Below, piece by piece: positions 54,234 to 62,581 of a stretch of DNA of 64,000 bases. The stretch's first letter is position 1; the number at the start of each line of letters is the position of its first letter. Under the pieces are notes generated by a model that had not been told where the DNA came from, made no database searches, and saw only the letters and a program-made list of their open reading frames with translations. The translations under genes and the position numbers were made by a program. This DNA comes from DASQHY01 sp035602605 (GTDB lineage: Bacteria > Acidobacteriota > Terriglobia > Acidiferrales > UBA7541). Location of the stretch: assembly GCA_035602605.1 (NCBI GenBank), contig DATNLZ010000008.1, positions 91,245 to 155,244 on the forward strand, given 5' to 3'.

Positions 54234-55985
54234 TTAAAACTGGAGGCTAAGGCCACCCCTAAACGTTCGCAGAACTGGTACCAAAACCGATCGGCCATCG
54301 CGAGTGGCTATTTGCGTGTAGCCTTGCGCCAGCAGGTTTTGACAATCGGCGGAAGCTTCCCAGCGTCCCAGCAGGAAACGCGGCAAAGGCTGCCGCACGG
54401 TGAGATGGAGATAAGGATCCAAGTGGCTACGCGTCTCCCCGAACAGGTCCTGGTGGGAAAGGGCACCACCTTTGATCCACTTATAGCTGGCATTCACGCG
54501 GGTCCCGAGTCGTGGTACACGGGCTCCGATACCGCCAGACAGGCTATGGCGATAGCGAGTTTGCAAGGCGTCGCGAAGATCCACGTCAGTGGCTAGATCA
54601 CTTAGCGTGAGGGCTCCGGCATAGGCGTAAACAGCCGACAAATCCAGCCCATCAGAGATTTTTTCATGGAACGCGGCTCGCGCTCCCCAAGAGTTTGTCG
54701 GACCCCCGTCATAAGTGAACGCGTCAGAAAAGAAGTCCTGGAAGAAGTCGGGATTCGAGTTGGTACCGCGTCCAAACATGGCCACGTGACGGAGGTTGTC
54801 ATGGAAGCCGGCAACCCGAAGGCTCCTTTGCTTCCCCAGGCGTTGTTCGAAGGCCAGCTCTTTGTGCCAGCCGCCTTCCAAAACCGGGCGCCCGTTGCGC
54901 CAGAGCAACACGGGAAACGCGTCGAGTTGTTTCATGGCCGTCTGCAGCAGAGCAGACTGGCCGGATTCGTCACCGGCCACATCAGGCGCGGCTGGTTCAG
55001 CCGCAAAAATGACCAAAGCTTTGGAGTTTTCCGAGACGCGAAGTTCGAGTTCAGCGCGGGGTCTAATGGCCGACGCCGAACTCCCCCCCAATCCTACAAC
55101 TACGAATTCCCCGCCATAGCGCAGCGACAGCCGATCTCCAATATTGAGCGCCCCACCCTGATTCATGCTCAGGCCGCGGAACGTCAAACCGGAAGGACCA
55201 AGCTTGGCTTGGCGCATAACCAGCGTGCTCTCGGCCCCCGAGTTCAGCGAGCCCGTGGGCAGCCACATGACCGCAAGGCCCCCGGCCGCGGTATGCTCAT
55301 AACTCATTTGCCCGGCCACAACCAACCGGCTGTAATGTCCGATCTTTTGATCGTAGGCAAAGGCCGTAGCCGGAGAATCCAAAATATTCGAGACCGAGCC
55401 CGGCCGGTTCGCCCCGCTAGTCAGCTCCAACCTTCCGCGTGGCAATTTTGAGGATTCTATCTTGCTGACAGCGGCCGCCTCGATGCGTGCGTCCTCTTCC
55501 GCCCATTGCAATACCGGGCGCATCGACGTTGTGGTGCGCAGCACCCACTTCCAATCTTCTGCGCTCGATTGGCTGGAAGGCTGGCGACGGAGCCGGTCGA
55601 GGGAAGCGAAGATCGAATCAAGTTCGACCTTAATCAGAGTTGTCAGATGAGCGCTGATGTGCACGTGGCGCTCGATGCTCGGCAAAAATCCGGCCAGGGT
55701 CACGCGAACCGTGTAATAACCCGGCAGAAGACGCTCGCCCACGAACAAACCGCGCGGATCGGTCAACAATTCAACGGTGGACGCGGCTTGAGCGCTTTCG
55801 GCAACCAACATCACCGTAGCACCCATTTGCGGCGTGCCGGCAGGATCGAGCACGATACCGGAGAGCTTTCCAAAAGTGCTGGAGCGGGGTGGCGAAGCGT
55901 GCGCGCACATCGCTCCGAGGGTAATCAATAAAATCCCCAGGCCCAATCGACCATTGCGACGCGAAACTAATTGTCGGCAGGTCAA
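54234..55985 (-). CDS. Carboxypeptidase-regulatory-domain outer-membrane-like protein
   Basis: 583 residues from a TTG supported by a GGGAGG Shine-Dalgarno nine bases upstream, which lies in the stop region of the GWxTD gene. A signal peptide (LGLGILLITLGAMCAHA) precedes a carboxypeptidase regulatory-like domain (GKLSGIVLDPAGTPQMGATVML, then PGYYTVRVTLAGF). A middle helical/charged part follows, then a long series of alternating strand-like segments ending in RTFRGGLSLQF with a C-terminal Phe, as in outer-membrane barrels. It resembles TonB-dependent-receptor-like proteins but lacks a clear plug domain. It could be an outer-membrane partner of the GWxTD protein. Confidence 0.75.
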   Translation of the reverse strand: MTCRQLVSRRNGRLGLGILLITLGAMCAHASPPRSSTFGKLSGIVLDPAGTPQMGATVMLVAESAQAASTVELLTDPRGLFVGERLLPGYYTVRVTLAGFLPSIERHVHISAHLTTLIKVELDSIFASLDRLRRQPSSQSSAEDWKWVLRTTTSMRPVLQWAEEDARIEAAAVSKIESSKLPRGRLELTSGANRPGSVSNILDSPATAFAYDQKIGHYSRLVVAGQMSYEHTAAGGLAVMWLPTGSLNSGAESTLVMRQAKLGPSGLTFRGLSMNQGGALNIGDRLSLRYGGEFVVVGLGGSSASAIRPRAELELRVSENSKALVIFAAEPAAPDVAGDESGQSALLQTAMKQLDAFPVLLWRNGRPVLEGGWHKELAFEQRLGKQRSLRVAGFHDNLRHVAMFGRGTNSNPDFFQDFFSDAFTYDGGPTNSWGARAAFHEKISDGLDLSAVYAYAGALTLSDLATDVDLRDALQTRYRHSLSGGIGARVPRLGTRVNASYKWIKGGALSHQDLFGETRSHLDPYLHLTVRQPLPRFLLGRWEASADCQNLLAQGYTQIATRDGRSVLVPVLRTFRGGLSLQF

Positions 55986-55991
55986 GTTGTA

Positions 55992-57695
55992 CTACCTCCC
56001 TGGTGTAGCATTTGCAGCCGCTTTGACTTCAGCGGCCGGTTTGACCGAAAACTCCATGCTCCGCGAGACGGATTGATTGGCCAGTTGATCGGTGGCATTG
56101 ATTTGTAGTTTGTAGCGGCCCGGCCCAATCGCCGACAGCGGCAACAGGCGTTCGATGGTGATTTGCTCACCATTCTGTTTCATCTGTTCGGTGCTTTCGG
56201 TTACGCCCCACACTTCCTGATCGCCTTTGCGCACATGATATTCGATGGAGGCTTTGGCCTTATGCGTGGTCTCGTCTACTTTTAAATTGTAGACCTGCAT
56301 GTAGATTCCCATTTTATCTTCGACCGAGAATTCACCGTTCAGCTTTGGGCGCACCTTGGAAGAGCCCAAAACGAACTGGCCGGTTCCAATTTGCTTGGCA
56401 GGCACAGGTTCGAGTTGGTCCGCCAGGATCAGGGAACTGGCGGCGAGCTTGTCGTCCGGGTAGGGCGGCACTGCCAGTCGGGTATTGATCACGCCGACGT
56501 TCCCGCTTTGCACGTCTTTAATCACCAGATCCAGCCGGTACAAACCGGGACGCAGCGGCACAGACTTCTGATAAATCGAAGAAAGCTTCAGCGATGATTG
56601 CAGCAACGAATCCGGAAAGTCGCGCGCAACGACGTCTTCAAACGTTTGCACCATGCGGCCTGTAAGGGTGCTTATCCGCCCGAAAATATTCAGCTTGGCG
56701 GAATGTACCCCGTCTTTGTTCTGGAACGTCAGCTGGCGATTGGAAATCTGAACGGTTATCGGGACGAGAACCGTTTCGCCGGTCACACGCATAAAATCAT
56801 ACCGGTAATCGAACTGAATTTGATTCCGCACGATAGAATGCGTGACTAGTTCTTCCAGGTCCTTGAATTTCACATCGGGTGGGCGCTGGATCTTGGCGTA
56901 AAGTTCCAGCCGGTTAAACTCGTTCATGCTCGCCGGCTCGCCACCCATCGACCTAGGCAAATGTGTTCCATCCGAGCGCGAGAAGCGGTCGGTCTTGCTG
57001 GCCATCCCCATTTGTTCCATCAAGCTAAGTCCCGCGCCGGGCACATGCAATAATGCGTCTTTTTCGGAGGGGTCCATGGTCAGCCGGTATTCACCGGAGC
57101 CGCTGGGGTCGACAAATTCTAGATTGACGTCGTTGCCGATTCCTTCGAGATAGCGGTAACGCCACTTCTCAAAAGGATAGGTAGAAGTCGACCCGCCACC
57201 CTCTTCCATGGGTCGCTCGTAACTGCCCCCCGACGGATGTGATTCGGTCTCATCCGGCTTGCCCCACATAATATAGATGCGCCCGCGATCGGTCTTCCAA
57301 CCGGGGATGCCTGAGGCAAAGCGCTCGTTGGCATACGCGATGCGGCGGTAATGCTCTTCTTTGAAAGAATTGTCGGTGGAGTCCGGGTTGGGATTGCGTC
57401 GCAGCCAGAATTGCTCGATAAACTGTTCGCGCTCTTCGTTTGTGGCAAATTGCAGGAACGCGTTCCGCTCTTCCGGCATAATGATGTAGACCACTTCTTC
57501 GTTAAGCCACTTCTTATAGGCGTTGTCGAGTTCCTTTAGGGTTTTCTTGGCGCGGCGTTTCTTATCCTTGTCGGAAAGCTCCTGCGGCTTGGCAACATCT
57601 TTCTTATCATCATTCTTGTCGCTGGCTTTGCTCCAGATTGGAACGCATACTCCCAGGCACAGCAGGCCGACAACCAAGCGATTCAGACGTTTCAT
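55992..57695 (-). CDS. GWxTD-domain protein
   Basis: 567 residues from the ATG at 57693-57695 with a GAGG Shine-Dalgarno nine bases upstream. A signal peptide (LVVGLLCLGVCVPIWSKA) and a Lys/Asp-rich segment precede the GWxTD domain: WLNEEVVYIIMPEERNAFLQFATNEEREQFIEQFWLRR, ending GIPGWKTDRGRIYIMWGKPDE (GWKTD about 132-136). The second half has beta-rich segments (VLVPITVQISNRQLTFQNKDG). The family is common in Acidobacteriota and relatives and has no proven function. The context with an outer-membrane-like protein and a two-component system suggests a periplasmic or envelope-surface role. Confidence 0.88.
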   Translation of the reverse strand: MKRLNRLVVGLLCLGVCVPIWSKASDKNDDKKDVAKPQELSDKDKKRRAKKTLKELDNAYKKWLNEEVVYIIMPEERNAFLQFATNEEREQFIEQFWLRRNPNPDSTDNSFKEEHYRRIAYANERFASGIPGWKTDRGRIYIMWGKPDETESHPSGGSYERPMEEGGGSTSTYPFEKWRYRYLEGIGNDVNLEFVDPSGSGEYRLTMDPSEKDALLHVPGAGLSLMEQMGMASKTDRFSRSDGTHLPRSMGGEPASMNEFNRLELYAKIQRPPDVKFKDLEELVTHSIVRNQIQFDYRYDFMRVTGETVLVPITVQISNRQLTFQNKDGVHSAKLNIFGRISTLTGRMVQTFEDVVARDFPDSLLQSSLKLSSIYQKSVPLRPGLYRLDLVIKDVQSGNVGVINTRLAVPPYPDDKLAASSLILADQLEPVPAKQIGTGQFVLGSSKVRPKLNGEFSVEDKMGIYMQVYNLKVDETTHKAKASIEYHVRKGDQEVWGVTESTEQMKQNGEQITIERLLPLSAIGPGRYKLQINATDQLANQSVSRSMEFSVKPAAEVKAAANATPGR

Positions 57696-57900
57696 CACCA
57701 AACACCTCGCCCTATGGAAATCAAATTCTATGCCTTGGGAAGCAGCCCGTCAATTAAAGAATACCCGCCCGAGCGAAGCACCTACCCCTATAGACAGGTC
57801 AGAATCTGCAGCTAGACCGGGGGTTGCCTGGGGGGTGGGGATTTTTGAGGTATTCCGATGGTCCTAGCGGACCGGGGGAACTTACGGGAAAGTGATCAGT

Positions 57901-58206
57901 CTACTGAATTCGCTGCAGATGGGAGTCGGAGCCAATCAGCGACTCAAATATGGCCAGGACGTGTCGGCGATAGTCCACCATCCGTTGAAGCAAATCGCGC
58001 AAACTCGAGTCGCGCTCGGCTTCCCGGTGCCATTTGGCCAGGACAGCGGGAGGCACCTCAATATCGCGGCGCAGCTCGTCGGCAGAGTGCCCACGCAGGA
58101 ATAGCCCATAAAAAAATGCGGCTTCCCTTTGGGGGAAATCGAAATCGTGCTGCGTCTCGTCGCGAACGACTTGCGGTTCCGTAACCGGGATTTGGGTAGT
58201 AGCCAT
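57901..58206 (-). CDS. Small helical hypothetical protein
   Basis: 101 residues from an ATG. It is charged and helical. The segment FFYGLFLRGHSADELRRDIEVPPAVLAKWHREAERD looks like a helix-turn-helix unit (a transposase-like or small DNA-binding HTH), and the C-terminus is another helix. I do not recognise the family. It precedes the GWxTD gene by about 200 bases and reads in the same direction, so it may share its transcript or regulate it. Confidence 0.5.
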   Translation of the reverse strand: MATTQIPVTEPQVVRDETQHDFDFPQREAAFFYGLFLRGHSADELRRDIEVPPAVLAKWHREAERDSSLRDLLQRMVDYRRHVLAIFESLIGSDSHLQRIQ

Positions 58207-58360
58207 CGACGAAGGGGCAGTTTACCCGAAACGTTTCCGGCGTCAAGGGGTACTAGGGTACCGACGTGCCCACAGGAGTACTTCTATTGGAACCAGGTAC
58301 GGTCCTGCGCGAGAGGTTCCGGCCAGTGCGACTGGCCTATACGGTGATCAAGGGAAACCG

Positions 58361-59302
58361 TTAGAGCACTTTAACTTGTTCAATTACTGGCATTTCACTA
58401 TGGGTGGGGAGTCGGACATTACGTTCAAGATGTTCAACAAAGGTACGATGGGCGCGAGTTGCAAAGTGATGTTTGAGCTGTACGACGCCTACCTTGCGTT
58501 GCGCTTGCAGATCGCGGATCGGAAGAAAGCAACAACCGGAGCGCTTTTCGACAGCCATCTCCGGAACCAATGAGACACCCATCCCGGCGGACACCATCGC
58601 AAGAATGCTAGAGAACTGGCCACATTCAAAGACGATATTGGGCCGCAGGCGCGAGCGCTGGCAGGCCGAAATCGTGTTCTCGCGGAAGCAATGCCCTTCT
58701 TTGAGAAGAAGAAAGAAATCGTTCTTGATGTCGCGAAGGGAAAGAGCTTTTTTTGAAGCAAGCGGATGATTCGAAGGTACCACGGCGAACAGAGGCTCGC
58801 GAAACAGTTCAGTAGACAGTAAGTCGTCTCCTCGAACAGGCAGGGCGAGCAGCGCCAAATCCAGGCTTCCGGAACGCAAACGCTCGAGGAGCACAGGCGT
58901 TAGCTCTTCCGCGACGCGCACTTGGATCGTCGGATGCTGCGTGGCAAAGCCCCTAAGGATTCTCGGAAGCAGGTACGGCGCGATCGTAGGGATGGTGCCT
59001 AGAACCACGGTGCCTTTCTCGCTGCCGGACATCTCCTGAATTTCTGTGCGCGCCTCGCCAACTTGTCGAAGAATCGCCAGCGCTTTAGGTAGAAACGCTG
59101 TCCCGAACGGTGTGAGCCTGACCGTGCGTGGCAGGCGGTCGAAAAGTTTTGCGCCGAGCTCATCCTCAAGTTTGAGAATCTGCTGCGAGAGAGAGGGCTG
59201 GGCTACATTGGTCCGGCGGGCTGCGCGAGTGAAATTCCCAGCTTCCACGATGGCGCAAAAATATCGCAACTGATGAAGTTCCACGGCTCCAATCCCCCCC
59301 AT
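58361..59302 (-). CDS. oxyR: OxyR-type LysR-family peroxide regulator
   Basis: 313 residues. The N-terminal winged HTH is HQLRYFCAIVEAGNFTRAARRTNVAQPSLSQQILKLEDELGAKLFDR. The sensor domain has KEGHCFRENTISACQRS with Cys205 and Cys214 nine residues apart, the same spacing and context (GHC) as the redox cysteines 199 and 208 of E. coli OxyR. It is transcribed away from the DpsL-type gene. The intergenic region holds a close OxyR-site match. The start could be the ATG at 59302 or a GTG six codons in (59284). It should sense peroxide by disulfide formation and activate the DpsL gene. Confidence 0.9.
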   Translation of the reverse strand: MGGIGAVELHQLRYFCAIVEAGNFTRAARRTNVAQPSLSQQILKLEDELGAKLFDRLPRTVRLTPFGTAFLPKALAILRQVGEARTEIQEMSGSEKGTVVLGTIPTIAPYLLPRILRGFATQHPTIQVRVAEELTPVLLERLRSGSLDLALLALPVRGDDLLSTELFREPLFAVVPSNHPLASKKALSLRDIKNDFFLLLKEGHCFRENTISACQRSRLRPNIVFECGQFSSILAMVSAGMGVSLVPEMAVEKRSGCCFLPIRDLQAQRKVGVVQLKHHFATRAHRTFVEHLERNVRLPTHSEMPVIEQVKVL

Positions 59303-59309
59303 TTTAACT

Positions 59310-59346
59310 ATTGGCTTAAACTATCGCTGGGATAGAGACGATATAT
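59310..59346. promoter_or_regulatory. OxyR operator candidate
   Basis: Four tetranucleotides spaced by exactly seven bases read ATTG-N7-CTAT-N7-ATAG-N7-ATAT, against the OxyR consensus ATAG-N7-CTAT-N7-ATAG-N7-CTAT. That is 14 of 16 core bases, with the two inner elements perfect. The site lies eight bases from the oxyR ATG and about 115 bases upstream of the DpsL-type gene. A TATATT -10-like element at 59342-59347 overlaps its right end in the rightward direction. This arrangement fits autoregulation plus activation of the divergent operon. Confidence 0.75.
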
Positions 59347-59460
59347 TAGACTAATGCGTCCTCCCCAGCATAAAGTCTCTTCCCCAGCCGGTGCGTCTCG
59401 CGGGAGGCGCGAAGGCTCCCTTAGCGGGAGCGGCTAATCGGAAATCTGAGGAGGAAATCG

Positions 59461-60138
59461 ATGGCAACCAAAAAACACGCAAGCGATTCGGTCGTTAAAC
59501 GCGCCGACCTGACCAAAAGGGTAGGCGTAGAGCAAATCCGTGCGCGGGGCGTCAATGTCGAGCATTTGCTCGAACTACTAGTGGACGCTGCCGGCGCGGA
59601 ATTCACCACCTACTACTACTATACGATTCTGCGCATGAACCTGGCAGGCAAGGAGGATTACAAAGAGATATGCGAAGATGCCCGCCTAGAAGACCGCGCT
59701 CACTTTGAATTGATTACGCCGCGGATTTACGAATTGGGAGGTAAGCTCCCGTCGGACATTCGAGTGTTCGCCGACCGTGCCGGCTGTCCGGATGCCTTCT
59801 TGCCGGGTTATTCCGGTGTCACGGAAAAAGGCGTACAGACCGTGGAGAAAATTCAGCAACAATCGGTGAAAGCGGCGGATATTCTCGAGGTGCTGCTGGA
59901 GGCGGAGCGTTGCGCCATCCGCACCTGGAGCGAAATCTGTGACTTAACCTTCGGGAAAGATCCGCGTACCTACGACATGGCGGCACGCATTCTCAATGAA
60001 GAAGTTGAGCATGAGGCGTGGTTTATTGAATTGTTGAGCATGGAGCGCGACGGCGTTAGCCGTCCCTCCGGCCACTTCCGCCGCGGTGATCCGGGCGACG
60101 CACCCTATAGCAAGAATCGTGGATTTTATAATCCATGA
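59461..60138 (+). CDS. DpsL-type ferritin-like protein (peroxide/iron detoxification)
   Basis: 225 residues from an ATG with a strong GAGGAGG Shine-Dalgarno at 59448-59454. It is a four-helix ferritin-like fold. Likely di-iron ligands are Glu47 (GAEFTTYYYY), Glu77/His81 (EDRAHFE), Glu149 (LEAERC) and the Glu/His pair EEVEHEAW near 180-184. The segment AERCAIRTWSEICDLTFGKDPRTYD has two cysteines, and RAGCPDAF has a third. To my knowledge these pattern residues mark DpsL/thioferritin proteins, which oxidise Fe(II) with peroxide inside a small cage. The next gene, a 2Fe-2S ferredoxin, follows 20 bases later, so the two form an operon under the OxyR operator. Confidence 0.85.
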   Translation: MATKKHASDSVVKRADLTKRVGVEQIRARGVNVEHLLELLVDAAGAEFTTYYYYTILRMNLAGKEDYKEICEDARLEDRAHFELITPRIYELGGKLPSDIRVFADRAGCPDAFLPGYSGVTEKGVQTVEKIQQQSVKAADILEVLLEAERCAIRTWSEICDLTFGKDPRTYDMAARILNEEVEHEAWFIELLSMERDGVSRPSGHFRRGDPGDAPYSKNRGFYNP

Positions 60139-60158
60139 TGATTTTAAAATAGAACTAG

Positions 60159-60515
60159 ATGATGACCGAATCGGCGCCGAAGGAGCATCAGATTCGTCTG
60201 ATTTTTCCAGACGCAATGGAAAAAACGATCTCTGTCCACGAGGACGAGTTGGTGCTCCTCGCCGCGTTTCGCAAGGGAATTGACTTGCCCAGCATGTGTC
60301 TTCAGGGCTGGTGCCTTACGTGTGCGGGTCGAGTCGAGGGTCAAGGCGCGTGGGATCAATCGGCAGCGCGCCGTTATTTCGAAGAGGATCGCGAAAGCGG
60401 ATTCATTTTGCTGTGCACAGCAAAGGCGCGTTCCGACTTAGTTGTCCGCACCCACCAACGCGAGGCGATGCGTGATGAACGGGACCGCCAAGGCCTGCCC
60501 GCACCACGCGGTTAA
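60159..60515 (+). CDS. Plant-type 2Fe-2S ferredoxin
   Basis: 118 residues. The cluster ligands are Cys47, Cys52, Cys55 (CLQGWCLTC, the C-x4-C-x2-C spacing) and Cys86 (ILLCTAK), the standard plant/cyanobacterial [2Fe-2S] pattern. The C-terminal 25 residues after the cluster are charged and extra to the core. It starts with tandem ATGs at 60159 and 60162. Being cotranscribed with the DpsL-type gene, it may deliver electrons to release stored iron, as Bfd does for bacterioferritin. This is inference. It could equally serve another reductase. Confidence 0.88.
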   Translation: MMTESAPKEHQIRLIFPDAMEKTISVHEDELVLLAAFRKGIDLPSMCLQGWCLTCAGRVEGQGAWDQSAARRYFEEDRESGFILLCTAKARSDLVVRTHQREAMRDERDRQGLPAPRG

Positions 60516-60591
60516 GTGAAGTTCCCGCGCGATGGCGCCGAGATTTACTGAAGATTCTCTCTCGCCGGCCAGAAACACTTCAAGAGCAGCT

Positions 60592-61854
60592 TCAGTCGGG
60601 CAGGCACTTCCCCTTGGTCTCCATTGCAAATGGAATAATCAGTAGGCCAACCGCGAAAGCAATTGCAGAATAAGCTACCGGTCTGCCGAGCGTGCCTGCG
60701 CGATGGACCAGTGCCCCCAGCAGAAAATTTACCCCCGCACCGATGAAGCGGCCAAACGTTGTCGCAAACGCGAATGCCGTTGCGCGAACCGGTGTTTGGT
60801 ATAGTTCCGGGATCCACAGGCTGAACATCGTAAAATTGCCCCCAAAAAATCCTAAGAACATCAACAACACCATGAACAGGGCCAGTCCGTTGGGCAAATA
60901 GAAAGCCCAGCCGAAACTGAGCGCAATGCAAACGCTCATTCCGGCGAAATAAATGGCCAGAGTTGGACGCCGCCCTAGTCGCTCCGCCAGGCACGGAAGG
61001 GCAAGGCACCCCAAAATAGTTCCGATGGACAGCAGCGCGGTGGCTAGCGAAACCGTTCGCGTTGCCTGCAAGGCAGACATTCCGGCTTCTTTGGCGAGTA
61101 TGAGGATGGCGGCCGGCTCATAAACAGAGCCAGCCCATAGACCAATGATCGCAATCGTCACCAGAGCGGTTACTACAATCGTGCGACGGCGATACTGTGA
61201 ATTAAAAACTTCGCGCAGAGGCCTTCGATGATGTAACGGAGAAGCAAGACGCTTCCAGCGCTCTGGTTCCTTCACCTGGGCCCGAATTATGATGGCCAGG
61301 ATAACCGGGGACAAACCACAAAGAAACATTGCCCGCCACCCAAAGCGAGCGCCAACGGTATAGTTCAATGCGGCAGCCAGGAAAAACCCTGCGTAAAAAC
61401 CTGTTTGCAGATAACCTGCACCCATCTTACGCCGATCCTCAGGCCACGCTTCGGCGACGTAGGTGCCAGCCATGGCCCATTCTCCCCCGATGCCGATTCC
61501 GGCCAACAAGCGAAAAATGGCGAGCTCCCACACGTTCTGAGAGAGAGCCGCTAGTCCTGTGAAGATCGCATAGACGAAGATGGTTGCAGCCAGAACGCGA
61601 GCACGTCCAAAGCGATCGGCAATCGGCCCCCAAAGAAAAGCCAAGCCCCAACCGATCAGAAAAACCGCGAACAGGATTGAGCCTGCCCACGCTACGTTTC
61701 CGGCAGTGTTTGCTATACCTGATTTGGGTAAAAGCTCCGACAGAGCTGGACTCAGCACCAAGGCGTAGATGAAGGAATCCATCCCATCGAGTGTCCAGCC
61801 AAACCAGGCTCCCCAGAAACCTCTGATCTGATCTCGAGTGAGCGACGAGGGCAA
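60592..61854 (-). CDS. MFS transporter
   Basis: 420 residues from a TTG with an AGGTGA Shine-Dalgarno. Twelve membrane helices. The first loop has WTLDGMDSFIYALVLSPAL, and the major-facilitator signature between helices 2 and 3 is GPIADRFGRARVLAA. LLAGIGIGGEWAMAGTYVAEAWP marks the metabolite:proton (sugar/aromatic-acid/sialate-like) branch. It probably imports an organic acid or similar solute. The substrate is not clear. It reads opposite to the ferredoxin gene, with its stop 77 bases from that gene's stop. Confidence 0.88.
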   Translation of the reverse strand: MPSSLTRDQIRGFWGAWFGWTLDGMDSFIYALVLSPALSELLPKSGIANTAGNVAWAGSILFAVFLIGWGLAFLWGPIADRFGRARVLAATIFVYAIFTGLAALSQNVWELAIFRLLAGIGIGGEWAMAGTYVAEAWPEDRRKMGAGYLQTGFYAGFFLAAALNYTVGARFGWRAMFLCGLSPVILAIIIRAQVKEPERWKRLASPLHHRRPLREVFNSQYRRRTIVVTALVTIAIIGLWAGSVYEPAAILILAKEAGMSALQATRTVSLATALLSIGTILGCLALPCLAERLGRRPTLAIYFAGMSVCIALSFGWAFYLPNGLALFMVLLMFLGFFGGNFTMFSLWIPELYQTPVRATAFAFATTFGRFIGAGVNFLLGALVHRAGTLGRPVAYSAIAFAVGLLIIPFAMETKGKCLPD

Positions 61855-62065
61855 TAGAAATCACCTGGGCCGCGTGTGTATACACCATGCCCGAGATCCA
61901 AGGCAAGCGCAGCAAACGTGGACAAACGTGGACACGTTTCGGCACAAGTAATCTTACAGCGGGCAGGGATACGGCCTTCAAGCGACAACGTAGAGGCAAT
62001 TAGCTCATGCGTGGCTTGAGAAGCCCCCGCGTTTACGCGTGGGAGTTATCACGAGCTTGCTGGAC

Positions 62066-62335
62066 TTACATCGGGTTACGCGTGGAACGGACAAAGTCCC
62101 TTAAAGCGGATACATTCGGACCATAGGCCCCGACTCGACTGGCGTCCACCGGCAGGCCGAAATGTTCTGCGAGATCGATATTGATACCGGCATCGTTGAG
62201 TTCCGAGAGACTGAAGCCCACAGCCGGCAGGATGCGGTTTATCCCGCTCGGATAGACCGGTCGAGGGGGACGATGGCGCCGCCAGGGTAGACGCGCAATT
62301 TGAAAGAATTGGTGCCAGTCGTTTTTATCCCACAT
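62066..62335 (-). CDS. Small protein with an L13e-like domain
   Basis: 89 residues from an ATG. The C-terminal 50 residues (GFSLSELNDAGINIDLAEHFGLPVDASRVGAYGPNVSALRDFV) follow the pattern of the eukaryotic/archaeal ribosomal protein L13e core: GFTLEELK-AGI, then a GI-VD basic turn, then NVEALK. The basic residues typical of L13e after VD are partly replaced (ASRVGAYG). The N-terminal part has a Arg/Pro-rich segment. Such domains occur sporadically in bacteria with unknown function. It may bind RNA or protein. Confidence 0.6.
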   Translation of the reverse strand: MWDKNDWHQFFQIARLPWRRHRPPRPVYPSGINRILPAVGFSLSELNDAGINIDLAEHFGLPVDASRVGAYGPNVSALRDFVRSTRNPM

Positions 62336-62581
62336 ATCGTTCGCTCCGGCCTAACCTCTTGGACGGACCGCTAAGGACTTGGATGCGCCCAAATCGATTA
62401 AGGTTCCATTGGCCACAAGCTGCAATCGTAAATCAGCAAAACTGAGACCTGCGCGACGCTAACTTCCCGTATACCCCAGAATCAGCCAGCAGTCTAGATA
62501 TCCTTAGCGGATGTTTCAAATTCGTTATACCAAGAGGGCGCTGCTATAGTAGAGGTTATAATCCTGGGAGTTCTGCCCGCA

